Shown: positions 20,801-28,843 of the stretch, piece after piece
Layout of the letters: each line of letters begins with the position of its first letter
Position numbering within the stretch: position 1 is the stretch's first letter
Assembly (NCBI GenBank): GCA_009859145.1
Contig: VRVR01000013.1
Coordinates: forward strand, 1 to 64,000
Length of the DNA stretch: 64,000 nucleotides
Reading direction: 5' to 3'
Source: Andalucia godoyi
Lineage: Eukaryota; Discoba; Jakobea; Jakobida; Andaluciidae
Notes under the pieces: model-generated
What the model was told of the DNA's origin: nothing
Databases searched by the model: none
The model's input: only the letters and a program-made list of their open reading frames with translations
Position numbers and translations under genes: made by a program

Positions 20801-23643
20801 TGCGGCGGGTTGGAACGATGCGTCTTCGGTATGATGGAATTCCCCATTTGCCACTGAATGCAGAGTGCACAACGCCTTGCATGACAGCGATGCCCGGCGT
20901 GTTTGCTGAACTGCCTGTGTTGCAGAAAAGGGCTGCAGAGTTTACCTTGTGTGTGGAGCGACAGGCGTTCCACAAACTGTCTCGAATAGTCCGCTTCAAC
21001 TCGGTGGTTCTGGTTCGCAACTGCACTCCAATGAAGCTAATGATACGCCAAAAGGGTTCTTCTGAAGTAATTGTTGTCGATGAACGCAGTGCTTGCTCGT
21101 TTTCTCTTTCTGAATTCTTCGTCCTCACCAAGCGATCTTTTGTCCAAGTGGCTCTGGCGAATTCTGAGAAATGGTCTGAATATCTGCCTGTCTCCGTTCC
21201 GTGTCATCGAGTAGTCCAGTTGCAACACGAGTCTGCTGCGTCGTATGCGTTCGGATATATTGTAGATTTGCAGGATAGCATTTCCTCTGTTATCACGATC
21301 CTTCCGTGGCTCTGTCTGGAAAATGCTACGTCATCTCTGCCTTTGACAATTCGATTGGGGTCGGAATTTCAGGCGCTGGAACCTGGATTGGCTGCATCGT
21401 CGACTTTACTGGCCTCGTGCATCTGGATAAATGACAGCGCCTCTGTTCCTGGCCCCGAAAGTGTTTTAGATCTCTCCAATCTTGGCTTTCCTCATCCGCG
21501 GAGCAACCGCGCCGCAGGTGGTGCGACATCCGCCGCGACTGATAATCGACATGTTACGATCACCCATGCAGACTTGGATCTCCAAATTGTATATATGAAA
21601 CAGAAGGCGTTTGATGTCGGAATTCTTTCCCTCTCGGACTCGTTTGGAAAACTTCCACCTTCTGTGTGCGTTGTACGATTCGAGAATTTGCCTCTTCCAA
21701 TTGTTGAATTACCAAGAGTCGCCTACTCCATCACCGAGAGCGGGCGCCGACTCGGTTTCAAATCCCGACTTCGACAGATTACAATGAATGTCTTGGATGA
21801 AGACAAGAAGGTCACAGCCGTATGCTTTGATGCGTCTGCGGTGCAGCTGCAGTACGTTGTATCTCCCCCAGAAGAGAGTCTTTTCTTTGCTATTGGAGAT
21901 CTCCGTGCCGAGTCGCTGCTCAAGGAGTCAGAGTATCAAGTGCTGTCATGCGTCGATCACTCCATTGCTGTTGGCAGTGCAAATCAGGTGGAGATGCTGG
22001 TCGAGCGTCTGTTGGTGAACAATGCGGCTCCGATAAACAGGTTTGTTGCGTTTCGTGTGCTGCCCTTGCACCTTCGGCTGGACGGTGCTGTCCTATCAAA
22101 ACTGTCTCACTACTCAGAGCTCAGGAACTTAGCTCGTCCATTCTCAGTGGCTGCCGTCAGTGAGAGCGGCGCTGACGGTGCCACTCCTTTTCCGATTCCG
22201 AAACAATACCAAATGAGAACGTGGAAGTCCGCAGAAGTATTTTCTGCGTCTGGTTTGGCTTCGCGAAATCCAGTTCGATCTCCTCGGGCTCAAAGATCGT
22301 CTGCTGAAGGGAGTGCAGCAACAGCTCACGGAGTGTTTGTTCAGGAATTTCGAGTATTTGCGACAACCGTGACGTTGCTGATTGGAGAGAATGACCGACG
22401 GCTTCCTTCAATCCACCAACCACTTGCAATCACGCTGCCCAGCTTTGCTTTGCGAGATCTTGCGGATGACAACGTCCGCGGTGTTCTCCGCTCCATTAGC
22501 AATTCGTATCGATCCGTGACAGAAGGCCTGGTGCTGCAAGTTCTTGGGCATTTGGACGCCATTGGATCTCCCATGAACATTTTTGCCACATTGAAAGAAG
22601 GCGTCACTGCCTTGTTCCGACTGCCTTACGAAGGCCTTCTTCTCGATGACTCGCCCGGGGCGTTTCTCCTGGGATTGTGCCGAGGCGTGCTCAAACTGCT
22701 GGCTGCGATTCTTTCCGTTTCCCTGAACGTCTCCGTAAAGGCATTCGGTATTCTGTCGTTCTCTGCGACATTTTGCACTTTCGATGAGCATTACCAGCAA
22801 CGGAAGATTGGAACGTCGAGACGTCGCCATCCAAGGAATGTGCTCCGCGGTTTGATCACAGGTACGGAGCAATTGGCGTATGCTCTCGTTGATGCTTTGA
22901 TGGGACCGTTTGTGCAGATATACCGCTATGGCATTCGCCGGGGATGCTGGCGAGTGTTGGTAGGCTTTGTGTTCAAGCCTCTCGATGGTGCTTCCGATTT
23001 CGTTGGGAAGACAATGGAAGGCCTCATGAATCAATTTTCCGCGGAGTTTGATCGGGATGTGTGGCTGCGACGAAATGAGATCCGTGAAGGCGCTGTTCTT
23101 ACGAAGCCAGAACTCTACCGGCTATTCCAGCTTGTGCAAAAGGTGGAGTCTATGTACGACGTGGATCTAGAAACCGGTCAAGTCTATACCTCGAGACGAC
23201 GTACAGCGACAATCACAGCGTCGTCTCCGAAGCCGAACCATCGTGCTGGGGGCCGACGGAGATTTTGGGAGTTCTGGAAAACGCAAACTGCATCTGTCCC
23301 GCGTCCCGATGCGGAGGATGATGAATCACCGCAGTGGATCGGGAATGCCAACTCTAAAATCGATGTCGAGTACTACGTCCCGGTGAAATGGTCCACGCCC
23401 AGAGGGCAGCTGCGGGACAGGATAGCCGTGAGATCTCGGCGATTCATTATTTTATGGGACTCTCTCGACGAACGCGATTCCGTGGAAGAACTGTACTTGA
23501 TTCCGCGGGAATTGATCTGCAATGTCGCATGTTCTCACTTTGACACATATTTGGAGATCTCCCACGGCCCTCCGACGAATGTGGAAACGACCCTTCTTAT
23601 CGGTGCGTTTGTGTCGAACATTGCCAAGGCCAAGACTGCATGA
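14830..23643 (+). CDS. VPS13-family bridge-like lipid transfer protein
   Basis: A single-exon 2,937-residue protein, close to the usual VPS13 length of ~3,100. The N-terminal chorein domain is clear: LIRRLELYVKNLQKEQVSL, GDIQLRDVFLNED, and IRIPWRR near residue 60. The middle forms the long repeating-beta lipid groove with no catalytic motifs. Residues ~1700-2350 contain repeats with conserved Asn ends such as IRNRTEG and VIANNTDQELYV, fitting the VAB adaptor-binding domain. Residues ~2530-2750 (NVLRGLITGTEQLAYAL, GASDFVGKTMEGL) match the amphipathic ATG2_C/DUF1162-like part, and a PH-like C-terminus follows. VPS13 moves bulk phospholipid between organelles at contact sites. A Gln/His tract interrupts residues ~1353-1385. 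It is convergent with the E2 gene downstream. The start is the only upstream Met of the frame and gives the canonical N-terminus. Confidence 0.93.
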   Translation: MSAFLANALIRRLELYVKNLQKEQVSLSVAKGDIQLRDVFLNEDVVQEIIGTPNLKVVGAKCGHIQIRIPWRRIKHDPAIVDIDKLVIELAEPDVLMPVPKVIPVRQREEDSKKGIVDKIVDGLRIQVASLEILVKLRGVSCPTMQLVAREFMVCTTNSDWNVVDLRECRKENKGRSETIVYKIARCSRISATICPLDASVSPLEILRSVGASWKIKRKMRTFGLDLLSQQIETILEDTVKIHCGELQWLQLSLFVRSIRECFGRQLSDQSSTKDSETVLRQDATGDDDRIKRLKHRDKLEKRMSSRVSLRQPASLEGVSAEDPQTGGSTGQKRSFWKRFKDVVQKPQFSEDGDATSSDVVLSSDRLEDDFSDVSAYSRSSVGHNRISSMSTVDFGEQDLLELESEATEVASLFTESEDFSHSRFSILANQIIVVFKRMVAGEDTALCTVCLETLDVSLSKPSRPSYSLGVFSLESVAHVSVSGVEITEECPGIEKHADYMRFLYSSAEDRSSGFDIRYSKRYSWHRPIEEFPIPFDSASSKDIASFLAPAKCRVLRHCQVSLQKISSVIDRDFIEILHDYFSLGLRKSIKVQVEHRIEQIVSDVLHDRLTFGFDVFDSKFSFPPLSGFHDNTVSIFSIQSAKIVSDSNPISGTGYGSKYLSSSCMLTPEFPCQEDDISCNFQQIYPLRSIPSQMQVFQFLVEQFTIETKEHAEDDVSNVVVKDSSCRGSLAFFQWNQFDVHAPQLEVAIEFSPAKVCLTSSQFQYFSKVFPARTLFRFGANTSSRSRQRKHLPTSPGTDNRSNDTPPIPVFFCCRFRSGVLELVNSFDSQDILASCSFSNAELCFEEHIFERIFKCKIHAVSMFSPRHLSSPFYVFLSSTSSVSCFSMRWTSPTKFSLASPEVRQVLVDIPGSPFRVFASSPTFHPSVSENTSGRDSGFRFRSIECISFVSRARFEVCGMKIGYVSHVIDDILVFFSPRASSRHDVDRRSPDFDILSTYRARRALIKSSKSSLPDFEQLWNLQSVELFVVESLDTPECLPLFLKNVAMTRRKNRFRVITDFQMVANGLELYSLMWDGQSLVKRALSSPCDANASYSKDAHQQELVVEAPAVSLSLNRVQYELILRVVEANLRQQSAKRKKSEAKATSRSFANTKLVGKIGCFTIAILDDAHEHGQVLECIVRNISASQSAKSEVEKHALWTMDGIAIVDHVANSRAVPIPCILQPLRSFQTPSSEHVTSAPEDATFDVADLFKLSKADWVHSNCIRVFLITHIINQYELTRNWAVELCPLLFVYSPDVIRTLRTFFEVTQDTAILRSRYEDMKRSMRHLFAESVIASESANSSLPRITYLRQQQQQHHHHHHHHQEHLQLQLQQQQPQQEEQRAGTNDDGDDSSIAVMAQDIVRLSVQHCIVVFPEQQERLPGSKSYFVLQTAFRHVYFSNDFPTVEQGTSRIRRSTVAARDVSVVSQFVNVETEERSQAAYILSPCHLNADVNLRQRDGDLVFSLSQLEVDHVKLCISPTAFFTVMRLSSDTLRRIIAERRALRRQNSAKRSRAREPIPKNARSDLHIRYLDLVLMSDVSSEVDLLYVHGRELSGFLSFVDDVFALDLSGQLECMVNDVAYGIPEKLMSAFPFDFSLRTSFQNQWTEAELSTFENIKINVSRDMIQNLWTVCEFVNLAHRDHLAWLRKTTATSPLTVSNRRGIVSQSNFRYVIRNRTEGTIQVSQSGGVMEKTKTELSLGPGEENAYVFSNPFLSRRIFVALDCGEGSRLPQFIPRDDRVDADEAIWISQQPISCEAATQSVPVLFMNKRHSQKQRFLQFMIHTVGLQRVITLSSAHVIANNTDQELYVTCDTQSRLTRFSCKIPPFSSCPVCYDDKWTFSRFVVNDCEPFALLQTDVIHFHSLSVAAGPVNALSCCVNTSKKGVISFEPPVVFQNCSVFPTICVFSGDAGEDSFLVPACSARVFCKLYSSVIVRLHEFPFKDPASIVLRRVGTMRLRYDGIPHLPLNAECTTPCMTAMPGVFAELPVLQKRAAEFTLCVERQAFHKLSRIVRFNSVVLVRNCTPMKLMIRQKGSSEVIVVDERSACSFSLSEFFVLTKRSFVQVALANSEKWSEYLPVSVPCHRVVQLQHESAASYAFGYIVDLQDSISSVITILPWLCLENATSSLPLTIRLGSEFQALEPGLAASSTLLASCIWINDSASVPGPESVLDLSNLGFPHPRSNRAAGGATSAATDNRHVTITHADLDLQIVYMKQKAFDVGILSLSDSFGKLPPSVCVVRFENLPLPIVELPRVAYSITESGRRLGFKSRLRQITMNVLDEDKKVTAVCFDASAVQLQYVVSPPEESLFFAIGDLRAESLLKESEYQVLSCVDHSIAVGSANQVEMLVERLLVNNAAPINRFVAFRVLPLHLRLDGAVLSKLSHYSELRNLARPFSVAAVSESGADGATPFPIPKQYQMRTWKSAEVFSASGLASRNPVRSPRAQRSSAEGSAATAHGVFVQEFRVFATTVTLLIGENDRRLPSIHQPLAITLPSFALRDLADDNVRGVLRSISNSYRSVTEGLVLQVLGHLDAIGSPMNIFATLKEGVTALFRLPYEGLLLDDSPGAFLLGLCRGVLKLLAAILSVSLNVSVKAFGILSFSATFCTFDEHYQQRKIGTSRRRHPRNVLRGLITGTEQLAYALVDALMGPFVQIYRYGIRRGCWRVLVGFVFKPLDGASDFVGKTMEGLMNQFSAEFDRDVWLRRNEIREGAVLTKPELYRLFQLVQKVESMYDVDLETGQVYTSRRRTATITASSPKPNHRAGGRRRFWEFWKTQTASVPRPDAEDDESPQWIGNANSKIDVEYYVPVKWSTPRGQLRDRIAVRSRRFIILWDSLDERDSVEELYLIPRELICNVACSHFDTYLEISHGPPTNVETTLLIGAFVSNIAKAKTA
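18883..18990 (+). repeat. Poly-Gln/poly-His coding microsatellite in VPS13
   Basis: CAA/CAG and CAT repeats encode QQQQQ, eight His, then a Gln/Leu-rich stretch. This is a low-complexity insertion in the lipid-transfer groove region, probably a surface loop. Confidence 0.9.
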
Positions 23644-23898
23644 CATGGAAATAAGCCTAGGTTTCCTTTACACTATAGGAGCCATGCAACGCTAAAGAAG
23701 AAGAAGAAAAGTAGACAGGAAAAGAGGGGGAAAAGAAGAGGGAAAAAAGCAGACGTGACAATACAATAATACACTAGGCGAGGAATGGAAAGAGGCCGAT
23801 CTCAAGCATAAAAAGCCAAAAGATCAAAAACAAACGCAAAAGCTAAAGCAAAACGAGAACCTCAAAAGTAGACATCTTTTTTTTCCTTGAGGAACACG

Positions 23899-24351
23899 CT
23901 ACTGCGCGTATGTCCGAACCCACCGCTGTGCTTCCTCGATGGCGCCCTTCTCGTCCTTCTTCCAGTGCTCTGCAACATCATTGGCAAGCGGATCATCTGG
24001 ATTCGGCGCAGACAACAGCGCTTGAATGGAAAGCAAAACAGATCTAATTCCCAGAGCTGGACTCCACTTGTCCTTGAGAATATCCAGGCAAATGCGTCCC
24101 AGCCGATCCACATTCGGATGGTAAATCTTTGTCAAAAAGCGAACCTTGGGCGCCACCATGGGATACTCGTCTGGCAAGAACAACTCGAGGTTAAACACGC
24201 CGCCTTCGTATGGCGAACCCTGCGGACCGAAAATGCACACACTGAAATATCGGTTGTTCTCTTCATGAGGCGACGCAGAAATACCCGGGACCGCCTCCTT
24301 CATGAGACGCTCCGTCTCTTTTTGAATTCGGCGATTTGTTTGCATCTGCAT
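23899..24351 (-). CDS. Ubiquitin-conjugating enzyme E2, Ubc13/UBE2N type
   Basis: A 150-residue E2. The catalytic Cys lies in [16 protein letters not shown], preceded by the YHPNVD block. The C-terminal part contains [19 protein letters not shown], which is nearly invariant in Ubc13. Ubc13 pairs with the inactive E2 variant Uev1/Mms2 to build Lys63-linked ubiquitin chains for DNA-damage tolerance and signalling. The start is set at the ATG giving [16 protein letters not shown], which matches the usual N-terminal helix; the frame stays open 14 codons further up (to 24393), but that extension is atypical. The gene is convergent with VPS13, leaving ~255 bp of purine-rich 3' flank (23644-23898) without other features. 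Confidence 0.92.
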   Translation of the reverse strand: MQMQTNRRIQKETERLMKEAVPGISASPHEENNRYFSVCIFGPQGSPYEGGVFNLELFLPDEYPMVAPKVRFLTKIYHPNVDRLGRICLDILKDKWSPALGIRSVLLSIQALLSAPNPDDPLANDVAEHWKKDEKGAIEEAQRWVRTYAQ

Positions 24352-24654
24352 TTTCGAAAGGACGTGCGCGTGAGCCCAAACCAACAACAGCAAAAGCGAC
24401 CCCTCGGACTTTTAATAATTAAAATTAAAAAGAGAGTCTTTCTTACCAACACACACAAGAAAAAAAAAACCGGTAAAAAATAAATGAATAAAATAAATAA
24501 CAAAAAGTGGAAAGTGGAAACAACACGAAAAACAGAAAAACGGAGCCTTTATGGACAAAAGTCCAATGTGTTTTCGTCGTACAGCTGGAAAGACTTGCTT
24601 GTCCATGGTCTGGGAGCGCGAACACTTGGCAAACGCGATGCTCACGACAGTGAT

Positions 24655-24656
24655 GA

Positions 24657-24703
<47 letters not shown>

Positions 24704-24785
24704 GTGCGCTCGGTGGTCGGGTTTNNNNNNNNNNNNNNNNNNNNNNNNNNNNNNNNNNNNNNNNNNNNNNNNNNNNNNNNNNNNN

Positions 24786-24818
<33 letters not shown>
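24655..24818. repeat. (GA)n microsatellite with a 61-base assembly gap
   Basis: Two (GA)n tracts, about 24655-24702 and 24786-24818, flank a short unique piece and a run of 61 N at 24725-24785. The gap follows GGTCGGGTTT, so the assembler lost the start of the second tract; true length is unknown. Frames crossing it (poly Leu-Ser or Arg-Glu) are artefacts. The rest of 24352-24883 is AT- and purine-rich flank without a gene. Confidence 0.95.
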
Positions 24819-24828
<10 letters not shown>

Positions 24829-24883
24829 GGAAATGTACAACTTTAACACAATTATTATCGGAGCGTTGAAACAAGAAGACTTT

Positions 24884-26254
24884 CTAAACTTGCTGGGTCT
24901 GGTCCGTATCAAAAGACACGGGAAAGGAAACCGTATCACCATGGCTTCCTGGATGATGGAAACTATCAATGGAACCGGAAACAGGCAATCTCTGCGGACT
25001 ACTTTCCCCATACCTCCTCGATCCGTAAGAAACATTTTCAGAACTAGCACTCACGGGAACGGAATAGGATGAAGTGTACGTCGATGACGCGGCCGCGTCA
25101 AAGTTCATTCCCATTCCCATTCCCGATCCCGATCCGGATGCGGATGCGGATGCTGCACCGGGTGCTGAACCGGATGCTGAACTTCGTGATCGAAAGGCAG
25201 GAGAGACGCTTCCATGCGAAGTGCTAAAATCATCAGTGTGCACTGCCGAGCCAGTCCCCGTGAAATTGCCGTCCGTAGGCACTAGAAGACCTTCTTTTTG
25301 TTCTCGCTTGGCCAGTTTGCGGAGAGTGGCTTCCGAGGGACCCTGAGGAGCCTGAATAACGGGAATCTCCGAGGCCTCCACTTCCTGCAAATCCATCTGG
25401 GTGGCAGAAGCAGAGATATCCAATTGTGACTGGCTCATGTCATCCATGCTGGTTGACGTCATGTCGCTCATGTTGGAATCTACGGACGCCGCGGACTGCG
25501 ATCTTCTCAGTTTTCTGCGTTCTCGATGAGCGCGGACCATGCGACGCGCAACCTGGTGGGTCCGATACGTCATGTATGCGAACGACATCCCTCCAAGAAT
25601 AAGCGCAGGAATGTACAAACAATACATCGGAAACGACACTGCGGCTGCACCGCCAAAAGCCGAACCTATAAGGAAGGAGAAGTAGATGGGAATAAATATT
25701 CTCAACTTCCACACATTGCCGTATTCTTTCCTTGCAATCTGGCCAAATATCGCACCAATATCCGACACGATACCAGTCATGTGGGTCGTTCGGATAATAG
25801 CCTTGGAGTACGTCGTGATGAGAGCATTTTGCAGTCCACAGGCTCCGGATAGCAGGTATTCGCCCGATCGTCGAGTCCACAGATCATACGACGGATTGAG
25901 CAGGAAAGCAGCTCCCGCAACCATCCCAGCCTCGATGCCAATAGCAAGATTGTACTTGTGGCCGACCGCAAACGACTGCGACGGAACAATCACGCCCGCC
26001 AGAAACGAGCCAAACATGAATGAAAACAGCAGAAGAACATTTCGCAATACACCATCGGAACTTTGAACAACTGCCTGGTCTGCAAGCGTCGACGTGATAC
26101 CCGTCACATGCGACACTCCGTGGCTCACAAGAATTATCGCTGCTCCATTCATGTACCCTGCAATAGTAGCAAACGTCGACGTCACAGCCACAATCAAGTG
26201 GAAATATCGGTCTGGAAGCATCCGTGCGGCCAAAGTCAAAGCGACAATGCCCAA
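24884..26254 (-). CDS. DUF1275 (YoaK-type) membrane protein with a long disordered tail
   Basis: A 456-residue protein. Residues 1-240 contain six or so hydrophobic helices with the family's features: GYMNGAAIILVSHGVSHVTG near the start, ACGLQNALITTYSKAIIRTTHMTGIVSDIG around residue 145, and LIGSAFGGAAA near 200. DUF1275 proteins are common in bacteria and fungi; their function is not established, and transport has been suggested. The remaining ~215 residues are hydrophilic: a basic stretch RRMVRAHRERRKLRR after the last helix, then Ser/Ala/Gly/Asp-rich low complexity including PIPDPDPDAD-type complement runs at DNA level. It is divergent from the PAC2 gene, with ~600 bp between starts. Confidence 0.8.
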   Translation of the reverse strand: MGIVALTLAARMLPDRYFHLIVAVTSTFATIAGYMNGAAIILVSHGVSHVTGITSTLADQAVVQSSDGVLRNVLLLFSFMFGSFLAGVIVPSQSFAVGHKYNLAIGIEAGMVAGAAFLLNPSYDLWTRRSGEYLLSGACGLQNALITTYSKAIIRTTHMTGIVSDIGAIFGQIARKEYGNVWKLRIFIPIYFSFLIGSAFGGAAAVSFPMYCLYIPALILGGMSFAYMTYRTHQVARRMVRAHRERRKLRRSQSAASVDSNMSDMTSTSMDDMSQSQLDISASATQMDLQEVEASEIPVIQAPQGPSEATLRKLAKREQKEGLLVPTDGNFTGTGSAVHTDDFSTSHGSVSPAFRSRSSASGSAPGAASASASGSGSGMGMGMNFDAAASSTYTSSYSVPVSASSENVSYGSRRYGESSPQRLPVSGSIDSFHHPGSHGDTVSFPVSFDTDQTQQV

Positions 26255-26856
26255 GGTCAGAAATCAATAGAAGTGACGAGAAGTGACGGACTCCTTGCTA
26301 TTTTCTTCCTGTTCCAAAGACGACTCCAAGAGGTAGAAAAAAGAAGAAGACGCAGCAGCAAAGCTGTCCGTTCAACAGAAGGAAGACGAAAAACCTACAA
26401 AAAGAAAAGAAAACATGAAAAGGAATGCGAAATTGAAGAAGAAACGTTTTGCTCAGCGAATACCATGGTAATCATCGTGATCAAGTTTTGTGTGGGCAAA
26501 TCGAAATCGAAAAACATAAGGGGAGCATTTTAAGTGCATAATCGATCCGCAACAAACGGGAAAAGTGTATTCTTGTGTCACTTGAGACGAGCAAACATAT
26601 ACACATATATCCCCGCGGAAATTTCCCGACGCAGCAATTTTTGGCTGAAACTTGAAATCGATCGTGAGGGATTGGGAAAAAACCAGGGTTCTAACGAGAA
26701 GCTACGAGTTCCCCGACCGCTGTTTCGTCTCCTCGCGTCCTTTTTTTTCCCCCTCTTCTCCCCTTTTCTTTGTTTTTGCATTGTTTTCGTCTCCTTCACC
26801 GTTCTATACCTGAAAGAAAGTGAGAAGAAGGAAAGAAAACAAACTCAAAGCTTATC
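26255..26856. other. Divergent intergenic region, DUF1275 / PAC2
   Basis: Purine-rich on the plus strand near 26330-26440 and pyrimidine-rich near 26740-26800, ending in AAAGAAAG before the PAC2 ATG. No gene was seen. It presumably contains both promoters. Confidence 0.5.
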
Positions 26857-28095
26857 ATGACAAAGGGAGGAAAGCACCACGGTGAAAAGTCTGCTGAACC
26901 GGAAGCAAAGTCGTCCAATGCGAAAGCACTGCAGTTCCATTCAAAGGATTCCAAGGACTCCAAAAAGGGAACTGCGGCTGCAGCTGCAGAATCTGCAAAG
27001 AAGCCTGTTCGAGTAAAGAAGCAGAAACCGGTGGACACCGAGACGTGGCGGAAGCTTATCGAGTCTCGGCGCAAGATCATTCACGAACATGTCATCATGG
27101 ACGGCATGGTAACTGTCCGTGAGTTTGATAATATGGACTGCGACGGAGCATTTATTCTGGAAGGATTTCCAGCAGAAGGCGTCACTGCGATTCTGACTGC
27201 ACAGTTCTTTGTGGACGCACTCAACTTGCCGCTGATCGGCGACATGGTGTCGACGGAGTTTCCTCCGACATGCACGGTGAAGCAGTTCCGTCCGTCGCAA
27301 GCTTGCCGCATCTACGGAAACAAGCAGCTTGTGGTATTTGCATCCGAGTTTGCACTGACTCCAGAAGTGGCACATGCAATCGTTCATGCTGTTTTTGACT
27401 TTGCACGTCGGCATCGCTGCAAGGCCATCCTCACGACGGACGGATACCCCGAGCAGGACAAGACCGCGAATGTCACTGGAGACGATGATACGATGGCCGT
27501 TATGGATGGCGATGACTCTGGAAAGAGTTCGGAAGGACAAGCTACAGACAGCGGCGACGACTCGGAGTCAGAGGACGAGGACGACGATGTCATCAGCAAT
27601 TTCAAAATTGGAGTCCGCGGAGGCGGTGGTGGAGATGAAGATGGCGACGAAGACGCAATGGGTCCGGATGGAGATGAGGAGGCGTCGGCAGTGCTTCAAA
27701 AGCTTGGAGAATCACTTGATCGAGCAGTGGAACCAAAGGACGTGCGGTTCATCACAAACTCGATCCAGCTTGGAGACAAGTGTCTGGCACTCGGGTTCTT
27801 GCCGCTCAAGTCTGGAATCATCAAGGGCGTCTCAGGCGGTCTCACGGCAGACATGTATTTGAGAGACATTGATGTTCTGTGCTTGCTGGCTCCCTTCAAT
27901 CCAATGTTGACGGATACAAAGGGAGCACTCGTTCTGTCCAAGGCTTTGCTGAACCTTTCCGGGCTGCAGGATATTGATACATCAAAACTAGAAAAGCGAG
28001 TCGGTAAGGTGGAGAAGAAGATCCGGTCGGTCATTGACAAGATTGCTGGCATCTCAGGTTCAAACACTGACGCTCCGTCCGGAATGTACTTGTAA
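26857..28095 (+). CDS. PAC2-family (DUF75) proteasome-assembly-chaperone-like protein
   Basis: A 412-residue protein. A Lys-rich N-terminus (~70 residues) precedes an alpha/beta domain: GAFILEGFPAEGVTAILTAQ at ~100, VVFASEFALTPEVAHAIVHA around 165, and later GIIKGVSGGLTADMY near 330. These follow the PAC2 pattern (F..G.G..G..A......; G...G.SG.L) known from archaeal homologues and eukaryotic PSMG2, which pairs with PSMG1 to start 20S proteasome ring assembly. A highly acidic, Gly-rich insert occupies ~208-280. The C-terminal helix bundle (LEKRVGKVEKKIRSVIDKI) is usual for archaeal PAC2 proteins. It reads closer to the archaeal-type family than to human PSMG2, so the proteasome role is inferred. 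Start is the first in-frame ATG. Confidence 0.7.
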   Translation: MTKGGKHHGEKSAEPEAKSSNAKALQFHSKDSKDSKKGTAAAAAESAKKPVRVKKQKPVDTETWRKLIESRRKIIHEHVIMDGMVTVREFDNMDCDGAFILEGFPAEGVTAILTAQFFVDALNLPLIGDMVSTEFPPTCTVKQFRPSQACRIYGNKQLVVFASEFALTPEVAHAIVHAVFDFARRHRCKAILTTDGYPEQDKTANVTGDDDTMAVMDGDDSGKSSEGQATDSGDDSESEDEDDDVISNFKIGVRGGGGGDEDGDEDAMGPDGDEEASAVLQKLGESLDRAVEPKDVRFITNSIQLGDKCLALGFLPLKSGIIKGVSGGLTADMYLRDIDVLCLLAPFNPMLTDTKGALVLSKALLNLSGLQDIDTSKLEKRVGKVEKKIRSVIDKIAGISGSNTDAPSGMYL

Positions 28096-28529
28096 GTGAC
28101 TCTTGCTGTTCCGCACAACAACCTGTTTGTCCAGTATGACGAAGTGGAATTTTAAAGATCTTCTTGGTCAATCAAAACAAAAGCACGGTATTTTTATTAT
28201 TCTTTTTTGTTTTGTTTTGGATTCTCGTGCTCGCTGTGGCTGAGGACTTGCAAACGCCCCTTTTGGCAGTCCAGCGGAGTGAGCATGAGGGCAATTAATC
28301 GGATGGCTTTTTCATTCATCGGCAGCCCGGCGAACTGAGGCGGTGTCGATTTACGAACATATACTTGCATTATTTTTAATTTTACGTTTCCCACCATGGA
28401 CGGCACGAATACCACTCGCTCGGACGACGTTCAGATCGAAGTTGGGGAAAGCCGGCCACCGGACGCGAAAACTGTCCAAGAAGCGGTTTCCAAAAAGAGT
28501 GAGACTGCAACTGCTCTCCACTGCACTTG

Positions 28530-28683
28530 CCGCTCGCCGAAACGTGAATCATTATTGAAGAAATTCTAGACTTGACTACGGGTACGAACATCGCTTCCCC
28601 CTGGGAACTAGCAAAGCAACCTTCCGGTATGACGTTGTTGTTGCTGTGATGTTCAATGTTGAATACACAAAGCTGTCAACCGT
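28530..28683 (+). repeat. Diverged, internally shorter third copy of the promoter-proximal repeat
   Basis: The outer parts of the 8.4/48.3 kb repeat recur here on the opposite strand. CCGCTCGCC...GAATCATTATTGA is followed directly by AGAAATTCTAGACTTGACTACGG and then CTTCCGGTATGA...TTCAATGTTGA. By eye, identity is roughly 75-85% over ~150 bp. The central ~290 bp carrying the micro-ORF are absent. The gene-facing edge again points to a start codon, that of the Xaa-Pro peptidase 161 bp downstream. A 57-codon frame at 28396-28569 ends inside this copy and has no recognisable product. The remaining DNA from 28096 on holds the PAC2 3' flank only. Confidence 0.75.
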
Positions 28684-28843
28684 AGAATCTGAGCCCCGGC
28701 GCGCAAACTGTGGAATTCGCAAGCTCCGCGCGTCTGTTGTCTGCTCCTTTCCTCAGCCTCCAACACCAAGAAGCAGCAATATCGGTTTTTATATTCTGTC
28801 TGTTTCCGGTCTTTTTCGGGGAGTTCTCTCATTCGTAGACAAG

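Noticed and set aside
24412-25050. Poly Leu-Ser frame spanning the gap
   Set aside because: Encoded by the (GA)n tract and by N bases; not a protein.
28396-28569. 57-codon plus-strand frame before the Xaa-Pro peptidase
   Set aside because: No family similarity, and its C-terminal third lies inside the dispersed repeat; too weak to list as a gene.
28646-28843. Upstream ATG of the Xaa-Pro peptidase as the start
   Set aside because: The 66 extra codons overlap the dispersed repeat and lack similarity to the family N-terminus; an alternative targeted isoform remains possible.
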